From positions 1 through 30,136 of the forward strand of contig MU859349.1 in NCBI GenBank assembly GCA_033297205.1: a stretch of 30,136 nt of DNA, read 5' to 3'. Origin of the DNA: Pseudoneurospora amorphoporcata. Its lineage: Eukaryota > Ascomycota > Sordariomycetes > Sordariales > Sordariaceae. Below, one piece after another: positions 9,434-19,700 of this stretch; position 1 is the first letter of the stretch, and each line of letters begins with the position of its first letter. The position numbers were made by a program, and so were the translations under genes. The notes beneath the pieces were generated by a model that did no database searches, was not told the DNA's origin, and saw only the letters and a list, made by a program, of their open reading frames with translations.

Positions 9434-12400
9434 ATGGACGTTAATGAAGGCATTTCTTGGGCGGTATGGACCACTGTCTTATGTCTTGTCTGTGCGACAG
9501 CCGCTTGGCTTTGGTTCTATGCGCCAGCGGGTTCCGGTACCGCACCGTCGTCTCCAGCGAAGCCTGCTTCAGATTCTACACGATCCACGCAGCGAGGCGT
9601 CCATCTCAGTCAAGTCAACGAGGACAATGGAGACACCGACATTGACATTATTGCTATCCATGGCCTCGATGCAAAATCACCGGATACGTGGACATGGCGG
9701 GATCAGCGGAATCCCAACGGCGTCAATTGGCTAGCCGAATCCGAACTGCTCCCTAAGGAAGTGGGAAAGGCGCGTATCTTCACATGCGACTGGCCTGCCG
9801 ACCTACTTCAACGGTCAGATTTAGTCCCGAAGCTTGATGGCGAGATCGTTACGCTCCTAATTGATAGCATCAACAGAGAACTCTTGGCAAAAAACAAGAC
9901 AAGAGACAGACCGATCCTCTTTATCGCTTCTTGTCTTGGGGGAATCATCTTAATGAGGGCTCTCACAACCACCGCCGATCATGAATGCACCACGAGCTGT
10001 TATTGCCTCAGGAAAGCAACACGTGGCATTATCTTCCTCGCTACCCCGTTTCGAGGGACTTCGTTCCAAGAGGTAGCTCACTGGGCAGATCCAGGTCTGA
10101 CCGCATGGGCATTAATCCGCGACCGAAAAGTGAGCAAGCTACTCGATAGTGTGAAAGGATCGACCTTTGATCTTGAAGCACTCGTACGCAAGTTCACACG
10201 AGTCTGTCAGCATCCGAACCGGCCCTTTCTAGTATTCAACTTTTATGAACTCGGAATGACGAGTCTGTGGCGCAAGATATTCCCTTGGTTACCTACTTTG
10301 TTCTTCAAAGGAAAACCGGTAAGAAATCCTAAAGTACTAGTGTCCCCCGCGCTATAACTAATGCTTGCCAGCTGGTTGGGAGGTCCTCAGCAACACTAGA
10401 CATCGTCTTAGAGCCACTACCACTCGATCGGACCCATGGTCTGATGAACAAGTTCGGCAGCCGTGACTGCGAAGATTACAAGAAGGTTGCTGGAAAAATT
10501 AAAGAGTTTATTGGAAAGATTCGTGAAGGAACACCCCTCGCGCAAGCAGATGCCTGCTATAGAGTTAAATTCTCTCTTCAGGGTATGCCGACGTCAAAAA
10601 ACTTCGTGCCTCGGCCCTCTGATATTACTGATATTGAGAAATCTCTTCTTCCTTCCCACCAGAAAGAACAAGGGTGCAATGTCTTTGTTCTTCACGGGCT
10701 CGGCGGAATTGGGAAAACTCAACTAGCTGTCAACTTTGCACGGCAATACCAAGCTGCCTTCAGCGCCATCTTTTGGCTGGACGGCACATCAGAAGACAGC
10801 CTTAAACAAAGCTTTGCTATTTGTGCAAAGAGGATACCAAAAGGCCAGATTCCTGAGAATATCAGAAGTCCAAAAACAAGCGATAAAGTCGATCTCAACG
10901 ATATTGTGGAGCACGTACAAGAGTGGCTCGCAAAAGATGACAATGTCGATTGGCTTTTGATCTTCGATAACGTTGATCTGGATCATACGCAAGGAGAAAT
11001 ACCGGGCGCTTATGATATTCGAAAGTATCTCCGGAGTGACCACGGCGCAGTCCTGATTACATCCCGGTTGTCCAAGCTAGCACAACTTGGCGAATCCAAG
11101 CGCATTGAATCTGCTGACCCAGACTTGACTAAGAAAATATTCGAGAAGTGGTACGGGAAGGAACTAAGTAAGTACCTCAGGTTACTATGAGACTCACCCT
11201 AAAGCTGATGCTAACGCGCTAATTCAGTGATGGATGATGATGCACAAAAGTTGCTGCATTTCTTAGGAGGTCTGCCACTTGCACTCGCGCAAGCCGCTGC
11301 ATTTATAGGAGAATCAAATATACCTATCGCTAAGTATATTGACCTATATGAGAAGCAGTGGGATGAACTCTTCCGGAATACGGACTCCGACCTGCTAGAC
11401 TACGATAATCGCAGCGTGTGGACGACGTGGACGATATCGTTCAACGCGATCGAGACGAGGGACAAGAACGCTGGGAAGCTGCTACGGCTTTGGGCTTTTC
11501 TCGACAATAGAGAGATGTGGCACAGTCTACTGCAAGTGGCCAGAAATGGCCAGGAGCAGTGGCCCGAATGGCTCCGCGATGTAGCATGCAACGAGGTTAA
11601 GTTTAAGTTTCTCAACATAGCAACACTGCTGCTCCGCTACTCTATGATCGAGACCCGAGAGTCTGAGCAAAGCAGCTATAGTATGCACCCGGTAGTGCAT
11701 AGATGGATATCGCATATACAAGATGACACTGGGAAGAGAGTGTTTCTACGGCTAGCGGTAATGTTGATAGGATTTTCGGTGCCTCACATTACGACTAAGA
11801 ATTATTGGGTACTCCAGCGACGGCTTCTCCCTCATGCAGAGAGGTGCTTATGGTGGATGGGAAAATTAGAAGGAGGAGAGTGCAACATTGAAGACATTAC
11901 CATCGGTCATGCAACACATAGCTTGGGCAACCTCTACTCGGATCAGGGCCAGCTAAAGGAGGCTGAAACGATATATCAGCGAGCGCTAGAAGGCTACAAG
12001 AAGGCGCTCGGACCAGATCATACGTCGACTCTCAATACAATTAACAACTTGGGCAACCTCTACTCAAATCAAGGCCGGCTAAAGGAGGCTGAAACAATAT
12101 ATCAGCGAGCGCTAGAAGGCTACGAGAAGGCGCTCGGACCGGATCATACGTCGACTCTCAATACAATTAACAACTTGGGCAACCTCTACTCAAATCAGGG
12201 CCGGCTAAAGGAGGCTCAAACGATGTATCAGCGAGCGCTAGAAGGCTACGAGAAGGCGCTCGGACCGGATCATACGTCGACTCTCACTATAGTTAACAAC
12301 TTGGGCGTTCTCTACTCGAAGCAGGGCCAGCTAAAGGAGGCTAAAACAATATATCAGCAAGCGCTAGAAGGCTACGAGAAGGCGATCGGACCGGATCATA

Positions 12401-12822
12401 CGTCGACTATCACTACAGTTAACAACTTGGGCAACCTCTATAAAACTCAGGGCCGGCTAAAGGAGGCTGAAACGGTATATCAGCGAGCGCTAGAAGGCTA
12501 CGAGAAGGCGCTCGGACCAAATCATACGTCGACTCTCAATACAGTTAACAACTTGGGCGTTCTCTACTCGAAGCAGGGCCAGCTAAAGGAGGCTGAAACG
12601 ATGTATCAGCGAGCGCTATCTAGTTATTCAGCAGCCTTAGGCTCGTCCCACCCAAAATGTCTCCTTATCGTAGAGAATATAGCATCTCTACAACCTGCAC
12701 AAGGTAGCCTCTCCCTGCAAGGACTGATAGTCAAGTTTGCTAACATTTACAACCAGGTTCATCATAATTGGCTGTACGGTGACTACTTTTGCGTTATTTC
12801 TGTGGTATATCTGGAGGAATAA
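9434..12822 (+). CDS. NLR-type receptor: TM helix, alpha/beta-hydrolase-like, NB-ARC, six TPRs
   Basis: Three exons, 9434-10318, 10372-11167 and 11228-12822, give about 1091 aa. Introns are 53 nt (GTAAGA..CAG) and 60 nt (GTAAGT..CAG). ATG 9434 has a strong context (ACCATGG). Residues 8-30 form a hydrophobic helix (WAVWTTVLCLVCATAAWLW), likely a membrane anchor. About 70-300 is an alpha/beta-hydrolase-like effector domain (IDIIAIHGLDAKSPDTWTW; FIASCLGG elbow, with Cys167 where Ser is usual). The NB-ARC shows GLGGIGKT (404-411), AIFWLDG, VDWLLIFDNVD, AVLITSR and GLPLAL. MHPVVHRWI marks the winged-helix end. Six 42-aa TPRs follow (about 788-1039). By analogy with fungal NLRs (Podospora HET-E and relatives), TPRs would sense a ligand, NB-ARC would oligomerise, and the hydrolase-like domain would signal, perhaps in nonself recognition. 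No stops or RIP-type damage are seen. Confidence 0.93.
11908..12663 (+). repeat. 126-bp coding tandem array (six TPR units)
   Basis: Units start at 11908, 12034, 12160, 12286, 12412 and 12538. Units 2 and 3 differ at only about four of 126 positions. Consensus protein core: NLGNLYSNQGRLKEAETIYQ, then RALEGYEKALGPDHTSTL. Units 4 and 6 share GVLYSKQGQLKEA, so variants are shuffled between non-adjacent units, as expected from unequal exchange or gene conversion. The sixth unit diverges in its second half. Confidence 0.97.
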
Positions 12823-13017
12823 GACGAGGGATAATGCAGAAAAGGTTAGGAAGGCTGATAGGGGAGAGGGGGCTGAGGTGGGTGAAATTGGGGTGAAAGA
12901 GGCGTAGAGTGGGTTGACGGATTAGGAGAATAAGAAGTTTCGATATCTACTAGGCTAGGTCGATGGAGGCTATCAAGCTAGGAGAGTAATAGTATTTTTT
13001 TAAATTTTTGCCCGTTG
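12823..13017. other. 3' flank of the NLR gene
   Basis: G-rich then A/T-rich flank, presumably holding the 3' untranslated region. No polyadenylation signal stands out, and no gene is seen. Confidence 0.4.
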
Positions 13018-13923
13018 TCACAGGGTTAGCCTTGTAACGGTTCAGAGCATGCGAGGGCATCTGTCAGAGCCAGGGATCAGCCCATGGCTCAGACCACTAC
13101 ATAAGGCCATCGCGGGCGTCGCGATAGCCTCATCGCACTGCACAGGTTGTGCCAGCTCTGCAGCGCTCATGAGACTGCTGCAAGCTGGCTCCCTGGCTGG
13201 TCTACAAAAGCTAGCCAGGGATCACACCTTTGGACCTTTCCCTCTTGCTCCTTCGTGCAATTACATTTGTTCTTACCTACCTTGTACCTTTGCACCGTAA
13301 TACCGACTTCATCTCTCTCCCGACGCTCCTCCTGGAGAAGCGCGATGAGGCGTCCAGATGCCCTGTTCAATGCCCTGTTCAGGCTCTAGAGGAAAACAGA
13401 CGGCCAATAACACATCCTGGTTTCACCGATATCCGCCTAAATTGGACTTAGGGCCTGGAGGGGTCGTCGAGCGTCGATTATCCTTAATACCTTTAGTACC
13501 CCGGCGAAGTAGTGACGTTACACAATCCCTGGCCGCAGCAACAGCCTCTGTAAGATAGATCACGAAGATGGAGAATAGATGAAGGCATTTAGGAAGATCT
13601 ACACGTATGCAGACAGCTAGATAGATGCCTTGAAGACTCAAGTGACAAGGCTTGATACGTACCTCAAGTACGTATCGATTCCCTTTGGCATAAGAAGGCC
13701 TTGAAGCCCAAACTTCTCCTAGAGGTTGAGAAGATCAACAAGGCCTTTGAGACCAAAAAAGATTATTAGCTGAATTGAACTCTTTGTTCCAAGCCCAGGA
13801 CTCTGCCCTTGTCACAGAAACAGGGTGAGTGAGGTGGGCAATCAGTTTCTACTCTCTATTTGGAGTGAAGGAGAGTTCATTCAAAGATTGTTCCAAAGGA
13901 GACAGCTTGGCTAACTGCAAAGC
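13018..13923 (+). mobile_element. Probable LTR-retroelement debris
   Basis: TGTCACAGGGTTAG at 13018 could begin an LTR that ends in AACACA near 13413. The stretch after it (13500-13850) has fragments that look like degraded gag-type coding (for example RLDTYLKYVSIPFG), with several stops. CCTTGTAACGGTT near 13030 resembles the end of the solo LTR at 13924-14189 (CTTGTAACGGTT). No reverse transcriptase, protease or integrase is visible, and no flanking duplication was found, so this is a weak call. Confidence 0.3.
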
Positions 13924-14189
13924 TGTTACGATCCAATAAGGGATCACTTATATAAGCAGTTAGGTAGACCAATCAGGGCCGCGCCGGGTGGCCGGGAATA
14001 GCCTCACCGGCGCAGCGGCGCACACTGAAGGACCAGTATATAAAGAAGGCCTTCCCAGGCCTTCTGTCTACTGGGCTCTTCAGCAAGCAACCAACTGATA
14101 CAATCGACCAGTACCTTTTGGCTACTACTACCGTTATTCTTATTCTTGATCCCAGCGATATACTCCTGTGCTTGTAACGGTTCGTCACA
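13924..14189 (+). mobile_element. Solo LTR (family 4), 266 bp
   Basis: Begins TGTTACGATCC, ends GTAACGGTTCGTCACA, and is flanked by AAAGC at 13919-13923 and 14190-14194. It contains a TATATAAAG box near 14038, as expected of an LTR promoter. The 3' part matches the minus strand at 15814-15980. The matching flanks show it is solo and that nothing of the internal region remains. Confidence 0.88.
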
Positions 14190-14194
14190 AAAGC

Positions 14195-14469
14195 CTACCT
14201 AACGAAGACCTCATTAACTTTCTGACACCCATTCAGCCCGGGGATGGTATATAGGGTAGTCTTATAAGGCTGGACATTGCGTTCAAAATAAGCAGTATTA
14301 ACCGTAGCTGTATTAATATTATTTTCTGCCGGTTTTTGTTCTTAATCAAGTCCCCCATGGTATAGATAGCGGGACTCGGATCCCGAACACGCAAATTAGT
14401 ATTGCGAATCTTGTACGATAGGTGCTATAAATACTATTGTGAACGTAATTGATTTATAGAATCGCGTAA
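14195..14469. other. Intergenic, A/T-rich, nothing recognised
   Basis: A/T-rich with no ORF or repeat that I can assign. Confidence 0.4.
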
Positions 14470-14678
14470 TGAAAAGATGCCCGGGATGTGCTTGGTTGTG
14501 GTCGCCTTTTAGTAGAACAAATCCAACTCTAACAACTCGGACGTTCGCTTCGGAAGCCGATAGTCCGTTTATTGCACTGTCGAGTGCTCTATAAGTTATT
14601 GAATATTCCCCTTCTAACTCGTTTCATACGTAGGTACAAGAGAAAAGTTGGGACAGGTTCCCTTTCCGGGCTAAGAAA

Positions 14679-14807
14679 TGTCACGGCGGTGGCAAACCAC
14701 TACACTAACCAGCCCGTATCCCCGCAAAAGGGTACAAGTAACCGAAGCTGGCAATTCGGTTGCTCAAGTGGTCATATATAGTTGCGACGAATGACCAGGC
14801 CGTCACA
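14679..14807 (+). mobile_element. Solo-LTR-like or MITE-like insertion (family 5), 129 bp
   Basis: Begins TGTCACGGCGGTGG, ends AGGCCGTCACA, and is flanked by AGAAA at 14674-14678 and 14808-14812. R2 copy 1 has the empty site (GAGAAATGGCG near 6575). The ends are imperfect inverted repeats of about 14 bp, so at this size a MITE is as plausible as a very short LTR. Confidence 0.75.
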
Positions 14808-14924
14808 AGAAATAGCGTTTACTTGTTCTTTTCTCGCATTTCTTTAATTAATCAATCCTTCGAGAGGTGCGGAAATATAGCCGATAGTGATTGTGGGGAG
14901 CTGTGTTTCTAGATATGGCGGTCA

Positions 14925-14971
14925 GAACCCTAACCCTAGTTCTGGCTCAGCCAGCACTAGGGTTAGGGTTC
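14925..14971. repeat. Telomere-motif palindrome (R2 copy 2)
   Basis: Arms of 21 bp, 14925-14945 and 14951-14971, pair at 20 positions around a 5-nt loop. Each holds CCCTAACCCTAG or its complement. Compared with copy 1 the distal arm bases have changed, mostly in both arms together, so the fold is largely kept. Confidence 0.88.
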
Positions 14972-15062
14972 CTCAACCACCTGGTCGATTTAGGTAGTCT
15001 GCTATCGCCGTAACACGTGACTAACACCAATATCCGCTGAATTCGGTGGGGGTGGTAGGTAA

Positions 15063-15422
15063 TATTACGAGCGACGTGGTCACGAGAGATAAAGCTGAAC
15101 ACGTTGATTCTAGGTCTATAGTAGAATCGCAAGATAAGGAATAAAAGAGGAAATGTTGGTGGGTCCCAGCCGCACTCTTAGTACAAGCCATCCACCGCCT
15201 GCTCCACTCGTGCCCTGGCATTTTGCCCACCGTTTCTAGACCTCCAGACTTTCCTCCTCTCTCTTCTAAATAGTATTATCAATTATATCTATCGATCCTC
15301 ATGATCTCATAGGAAAACGTGCAAAGGCGCGCCTGGCGCCCAGCGTTTCAACCTAGGGCTAAGGTGGCCTGTGCACGCGGTACGACATTACGTGCCGGGA
15401 CCCATCCGCCAGTGCCGTAACA
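15063..15422 (-). mobile_element. Solo-LTR-like insertion (family 1), inverted, with a nested element
   Basis: Reverse complement of the element at 2181-2392. It begins (minus strand) TGTTACGGCACTGG and ends CGCTCGTAATA, where TGACA has become TAATA by transitions. It lies within R2 copy 2 and is itself split by the family-3 insertion at 15154-15311. The flanks (GTAAT and TCAAC) match only if two C-to-T changes are allowed. Confidence 0.75.
15154..15311 (+). mobile_element. Solo-LTR-like insertion (family 3), nested, 158 bp
   Basis: Begins TGTTGGTGGGTCC, ends GATCTCATA, and is flanked by GGAAA at 15149-15153 and 15312-15316. The family-1 copy at 2181-2392 shows the empty site (GTTTCCCTC on its strand), so this is the younger of the two. 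Confidence 0.85.
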
Positions 15423-15426
15423 TCAA

Positions 15427-15444
15427 CCCCCCCCCCCCCCCCCC
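15427..15444 (+). repeat. Homopolymer run of 18 C
   Basis: Eighteen consecutive C followed by GGG, directly beside the end of the inverted family-1 element. Prone to slippage; the length may also be a sequencing estimate. Confidence 0.95.
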
Positions 15445-15813
15445 GGGTAGAAAAAGACTCGTCCCCAGTCGTGCAAAATGTACAGAAAGCTAGAATACAT
15501 GTAAAGTGGGTGCAGACCCCAAAATCCTCGCGTCACCTCCTCGCATCACTTGCTCGTACCGACGTGTCGTCTTATCAGTCGTGCCCCTTTTCTCGCGGGC
15601 ACGTTATCGTCGTCGTGATCTGGATCAAACTCCTCCGCGTCCGCCGCCTCTAGCCAGTCTTCACCAACATCCTACGAGACCCAAGCCTCTGAACGACCTA
15701 CCTAATTATTAACGTATCTTCAGCACCTATGTCGGTGGTACAAAGCCGCATGTTAAACTGCGATCCCCCATATCTAGACTAGGGAGGACTATATAGCTAT
15801 GGCAATGCTACTA
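15445..15813. other. Intergenic, nothing recognised
   Basis: Short plus-strand frames of 60-70 codons with no start context, domain or homolog that I can recall. Probably more transposon debris. Confidence 0.35.
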
Positions 15814-15980
15814 TGTGACGAACCATTACAAGCATAGGAGTATATCGCTGAAAAATAAGAATACGAATAACGGTAGTAGTAGCCAAAAGGTACTGGTCGA
15901 TTGTATTAGTTAGTTGCTTGCTGAAGAGCCAGTATCTAAAGAGGCCTGGGAAGGCCGTCTTTATATACTGGTCTTTAGGG
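15814..15980 (-). mobile_element. LTR fragment related to family 4
   Basis: Read on the minus strand it ends TGCTTGTAATGGTTCGTCACA (given here as its last 21 bases only in part: GTAATGGTTCGTCACA). It shares CCAGTATATAAAGA, GGCCTTCCCAGGCC, CTCTTCAGCAAGCAAC and TACCTTTTGGCTACTACTAC with 13924-14189. Homology stops upstream of the TATA-like box. A possible other end is CGCCGTTACA at 16331-16340, which would give a 527-bp LTR, but no flanking duplication supports it. Confidence 0.65.
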
Positions 15981-16720
15981 ACCCGATATTTTGGACCCGA
16001 CGTTCTCGTACCAAGGAAGAGACTACTTATCCAGTCGAGGAGAATCGAGGCCTCTACTATTGTACTAAGCTTAGCTAGGACTGGTATTACGGGGCGAGAG
16101 GGCACCGTTGGAGGTTGTCACGGCAAAGAGGAAATGATTGTGATAAATAGCAATGATCCTATTTAGTAGAAGATCGAAAGATGAAGAAAAGAGGAAACTA
16201 GAATACAAAGAGTAGCCGCGGTACGAAAGAAGATATGGTTGTGCGCGGTACTAAGCCTGTAGTGGGGCTAGCCGCGTGAAGAGGCCTAGGGTAGGGTAGG
16301 TGCAAGTGTAGGTGACTAGCGGCTAAGCCGCGCCGTTACAGAGGTATGGTAAGATATGCGTTGTTGTGCAAAGGAGAGAAAAGGAGGATGTGCGTGGAGG
16401 ACTGGCTATATGGGCGAGAGCCCAGACAGGCCTGTCCGTGTTCGCGGACGTGCAGTGCGACAATGTCATAGGCTAACCCGGTGATAATTGGGCAGTTACG
16501 GGTTAATCCGTGGCATCTGGACCGCACAGGCACCTGTAAAAGGAGAGTCAAGGGATAGAATAGTCTTGCTTCTTCATAATGGAATACGGCATCTTGATAA
16601 TAGTAGAAGGTACCAGAATTTACAAAATTCCTATAAATTTGCCTATCCTCCCAGACCCTTCTGGTGGCACGCTAGAAAAAAGAAATAGAGAGACAGGAAT
16701 TGAGAATAACATGGAATACA
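15981..16720. other. Probable retroelement debris, no gene
   Basis: Contains AGCCGCGCCGTTACA at 16326-16340, which looks like an LTR terminus. The rest shows no coding frame with recognisable domains. It forms the 3' flank of the minus-strand pseudogene that ends at 16721. Confidence 0.35.
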
Positions 16721-19700
16721 TTATATGTCTTGCGAGAAACTAATAAACCAAACCAGTCCTGATATAGTACCGATAGATATCATCCATCCCTGGAGGTCAC
16801 AACTAGACGATCGGTAATTCGGTGGTAGCCAGAGTACATTCTGGCCATTGCAAGTAATCCAAGAATGATCCTGTAAGCCATAGCCATGGCTCTCTGGATT
16901 ATCTAGTACAACTCGGCTTTCGGTAGTTTCTGTAACTATGTTAATACGTCCAATGTTGGTAAGTAGGTAGCGACTGGTAGGTTCAAACGAGATATCGGTT
17001 ATCACAGTACTAGTAGGAATCGTTTGGAGGCAGCTCCCCGACGCCGGATCCCAGATCTTGATTGTTCCGTCAGACGAACCGGACGCAAGCCGCTGGCCAT
17101 CAGGCGAGAAGGCCACTGAGAGAACCCAGTGGCTATGGCCTTCTAGGGTCTGGAGGCATGCATTCCAATCCAATTCCACAGCCGGCTTAGTTTGAATCCA
17201 TTTAGGTTCTTCTATGCTGAAATTTATCTTTGTTAAGCTACCGCTTGGAGCAAATACAAGCCCTGAAATGTATGTTTGAAGGGGAGCTTGCTCTATTATT
17301 GACTTATATGATAGAGCAAACCGGTAAGCATCCTAAACAAGCTTTAATAACTGCGGTTGATGATTGTCTTCCTATATCTCTAGTTAGACCAAGTTCCTAG
17401 TACGGAGTTAGACTTATACTTACTAGCAGGCCCTCGAGCTTTCTAATAGCAATAACGCCCGCAGGCATAGCTTGGAGTAGACTTAGAGCTTCCAGCCAGT
17501 AAAGGTACTTTGTCTTGAGGAATGTATAGACAACCCCGTTATCCTGTAAACGATCATGCGAGATCCAAGCTTAGGAAGGCGTCTCGGGATTGCCGGTAAA
17601 CCCATAGGGTGGGCCCCCGACCAGCGGCAACTTGATCCCTCTTCGAGAGAACATCCCGGAGTCGCCCACCGACGGCTTCCGAGACTTCACCCAATTGCCC
17701 ACTCCGAACAGCTTGCCCCAGACTCGGCGTGCTCGTGCCCACACCGTGCCATCTAGATTCCCTACCGGTGCCGGGGTCAATGGCCGTTTTATGTTCGTGC
17801 CAGAAACCGAGTCACACAAGTGATCAACCCAGTAGACGCACGAGTACCGTACCGTCGCTAGCGGGTCCGGATCCGGTACTTGGACCTTGTCGCTCGGAAA
17901 TCCCGGTGCGCTTAAGCCGTACATGTCGCGTCGCAATACTATAAACATGGCTTCAAGTGACCTCGAGAAGATGGTATAATTCACATCTTCTTTCCCAGAA
18001 GGAAAAATCCACTTGAATGTCTCCAGAGAAGCTTGGTTACCAGCTTTATCAGAAGTATTGCCCAATAGAAAGTCCTTGGCGGATTGGTGGACAAAATAAA
18101 CAGTCTGGTCTCGAAGAGTCAAAAACGAGCCGCAAAGCCCTATAAGCTCTTCTAGGGACTGCGGATCATTTAAGATATCGTTTAATATCTCGACGAGAAT
18201 AGTTAATTCTTAAAGGCTAATGGGTCGGCAAACGATAGAGGAAACGGTAAGAATTTGCCTGCATAGATCCGTATGATTGGACTGAATAATCTGCTCCATC
18301 ATCCGCGCATATAGGGAATCCAAGCCGGGGGGGAATGCCTGTAACTTTGTTAGTATCTCCCACTTCCGAACGCTCGGGTCCGTAAGTATTTAGTAGACTA
18401 AAGCTACCTAGAGAAAAGTCCTATTCGCGTTAGAAGAGAGATAGTTATGTACATCCGCCTGTAATGTGCTGTCGTACTATTTCTGCTCCGATAAGTGAAG
18501 AACTTTGTGGCGGATATATGTACTAACGGCAGTGGTGACGGCTTCGGCGTTTAGCTCGAAGCTGAGTTTAGACTGCTGCGCGACCATCGCCAACTGTTCT
18601 TCGATCTGCACCCAATTGCGACTAGATACAAGCCACTTGATACGAGCAGATATAGATAATATTTGGACGATTAATTTGAGAAGCTGCGGTTGGTCTGTTA
18701 CACATTCGTCCAGAGCATTAATCACTAGATAGGTAACCTTCAAGTTCGGATCTTCTAACATCTCGTATAAAACCTTAAATAGGACGATCCATGCCATTGT
18801 ATCATTGGAGGGGTATGTGTTCTCCGGTAGATATGAAAGTAGGCGTGGTTGCTAGTGGGCAAGTAGGTAGATTAAGCCTCGTAGCACGGCAGTTGCGTTA
18901 TTGATGCGCGAGTCGGTAGCTTAGTAGAAGAAATACGCTAAGTTGCCGCCGTTAGCGATAACACGCCGCTCTAGCTCGTCGATAATACCGTATAGCAATA
19001 TAGTCTTACCTTTGCTTAGATCTCCCTTAATTTAGAGCAGTCGACTTTCCTGTAGTTGGCGCCATTGGTTGAAGTTGGGGTTGTCGAAGACCTAGCGGTA
19101 AGCATCGGCTAGTAGACCCCCCTTCGCCAGCTCGATCCGCTCTTTTTCGACGTGCGGGTCACGCGGGTCCGTGGGCTACAATTTTGCTAGACAGAGGTAA
19201 TCCTCGTGAATTTTATCTTGCAGCCGTTTCAATGCTTTTTGCCTTCCTTCACCGTAGAGAACCGGTATGTGTATATCGAAGATGCCGAATAGAGAGTACA
19301 CCTTGTCTTCCTCGTATTGTGTATCACGCTTCTCGATCCATCGTATTCGTTCGGCGACGCTGAAATTAGATAGAGGGACACCTTAGAAGGCTTTTCGCGG
19401 AATTCCGGTTATATCGTGGATTTCTTGTTTTAGAGACTCCTTATCTCCCAGGCGCTCGCCCTCTTTAGAGAAGAATTCGACGATCGTTAGGGTAATGAGC
19501 TCTTGGAGGGTCCATCCTCGGGAAAACTATTTGCTCTTTCGAAAGGCCGGCTATTAACCGGGGCCGTCGCTATACTAATAGGTTGAAACGTTTGTTAGGT
19601 ATATGTAATATTTTACTGCGCTGCGGTACTAATGGAATATGGAATTGAGAGTGTGTTGAAGTTTGGCGCTGTCAGACTTGTCGATGTAGTATGTATCGAC

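Larger units (their letters stand above)
14470..15062 (+). repeat. Two-copy repeat R2, copy 2
   Basis: Same orientation as copy 1 (5958-6832), diverged mostly by transitions. It lacks the two insertions of copy 1 but has its own at 14679-14807 and 15063-15422. After the second insertion the repeat seems to resume as a C run followed by GGGTAG, matching CGCCCCAAAGTAG of copy 1. Confidence 0.8.

Noticed and set aside
11908..12663. CRISPR-like or satellite array
   Set aside because: The repeats are 126-bp coding units with no spacers, in frame with an NLR gene: TPRs.
15814..16340. Full 527-bp LTR ending at CGCCGTTACA
   Set aside because: Homology to the family-4 LTR covers only the first 165 bp, and the flanking 5-mers (TACTA, GAGGT) do not match.
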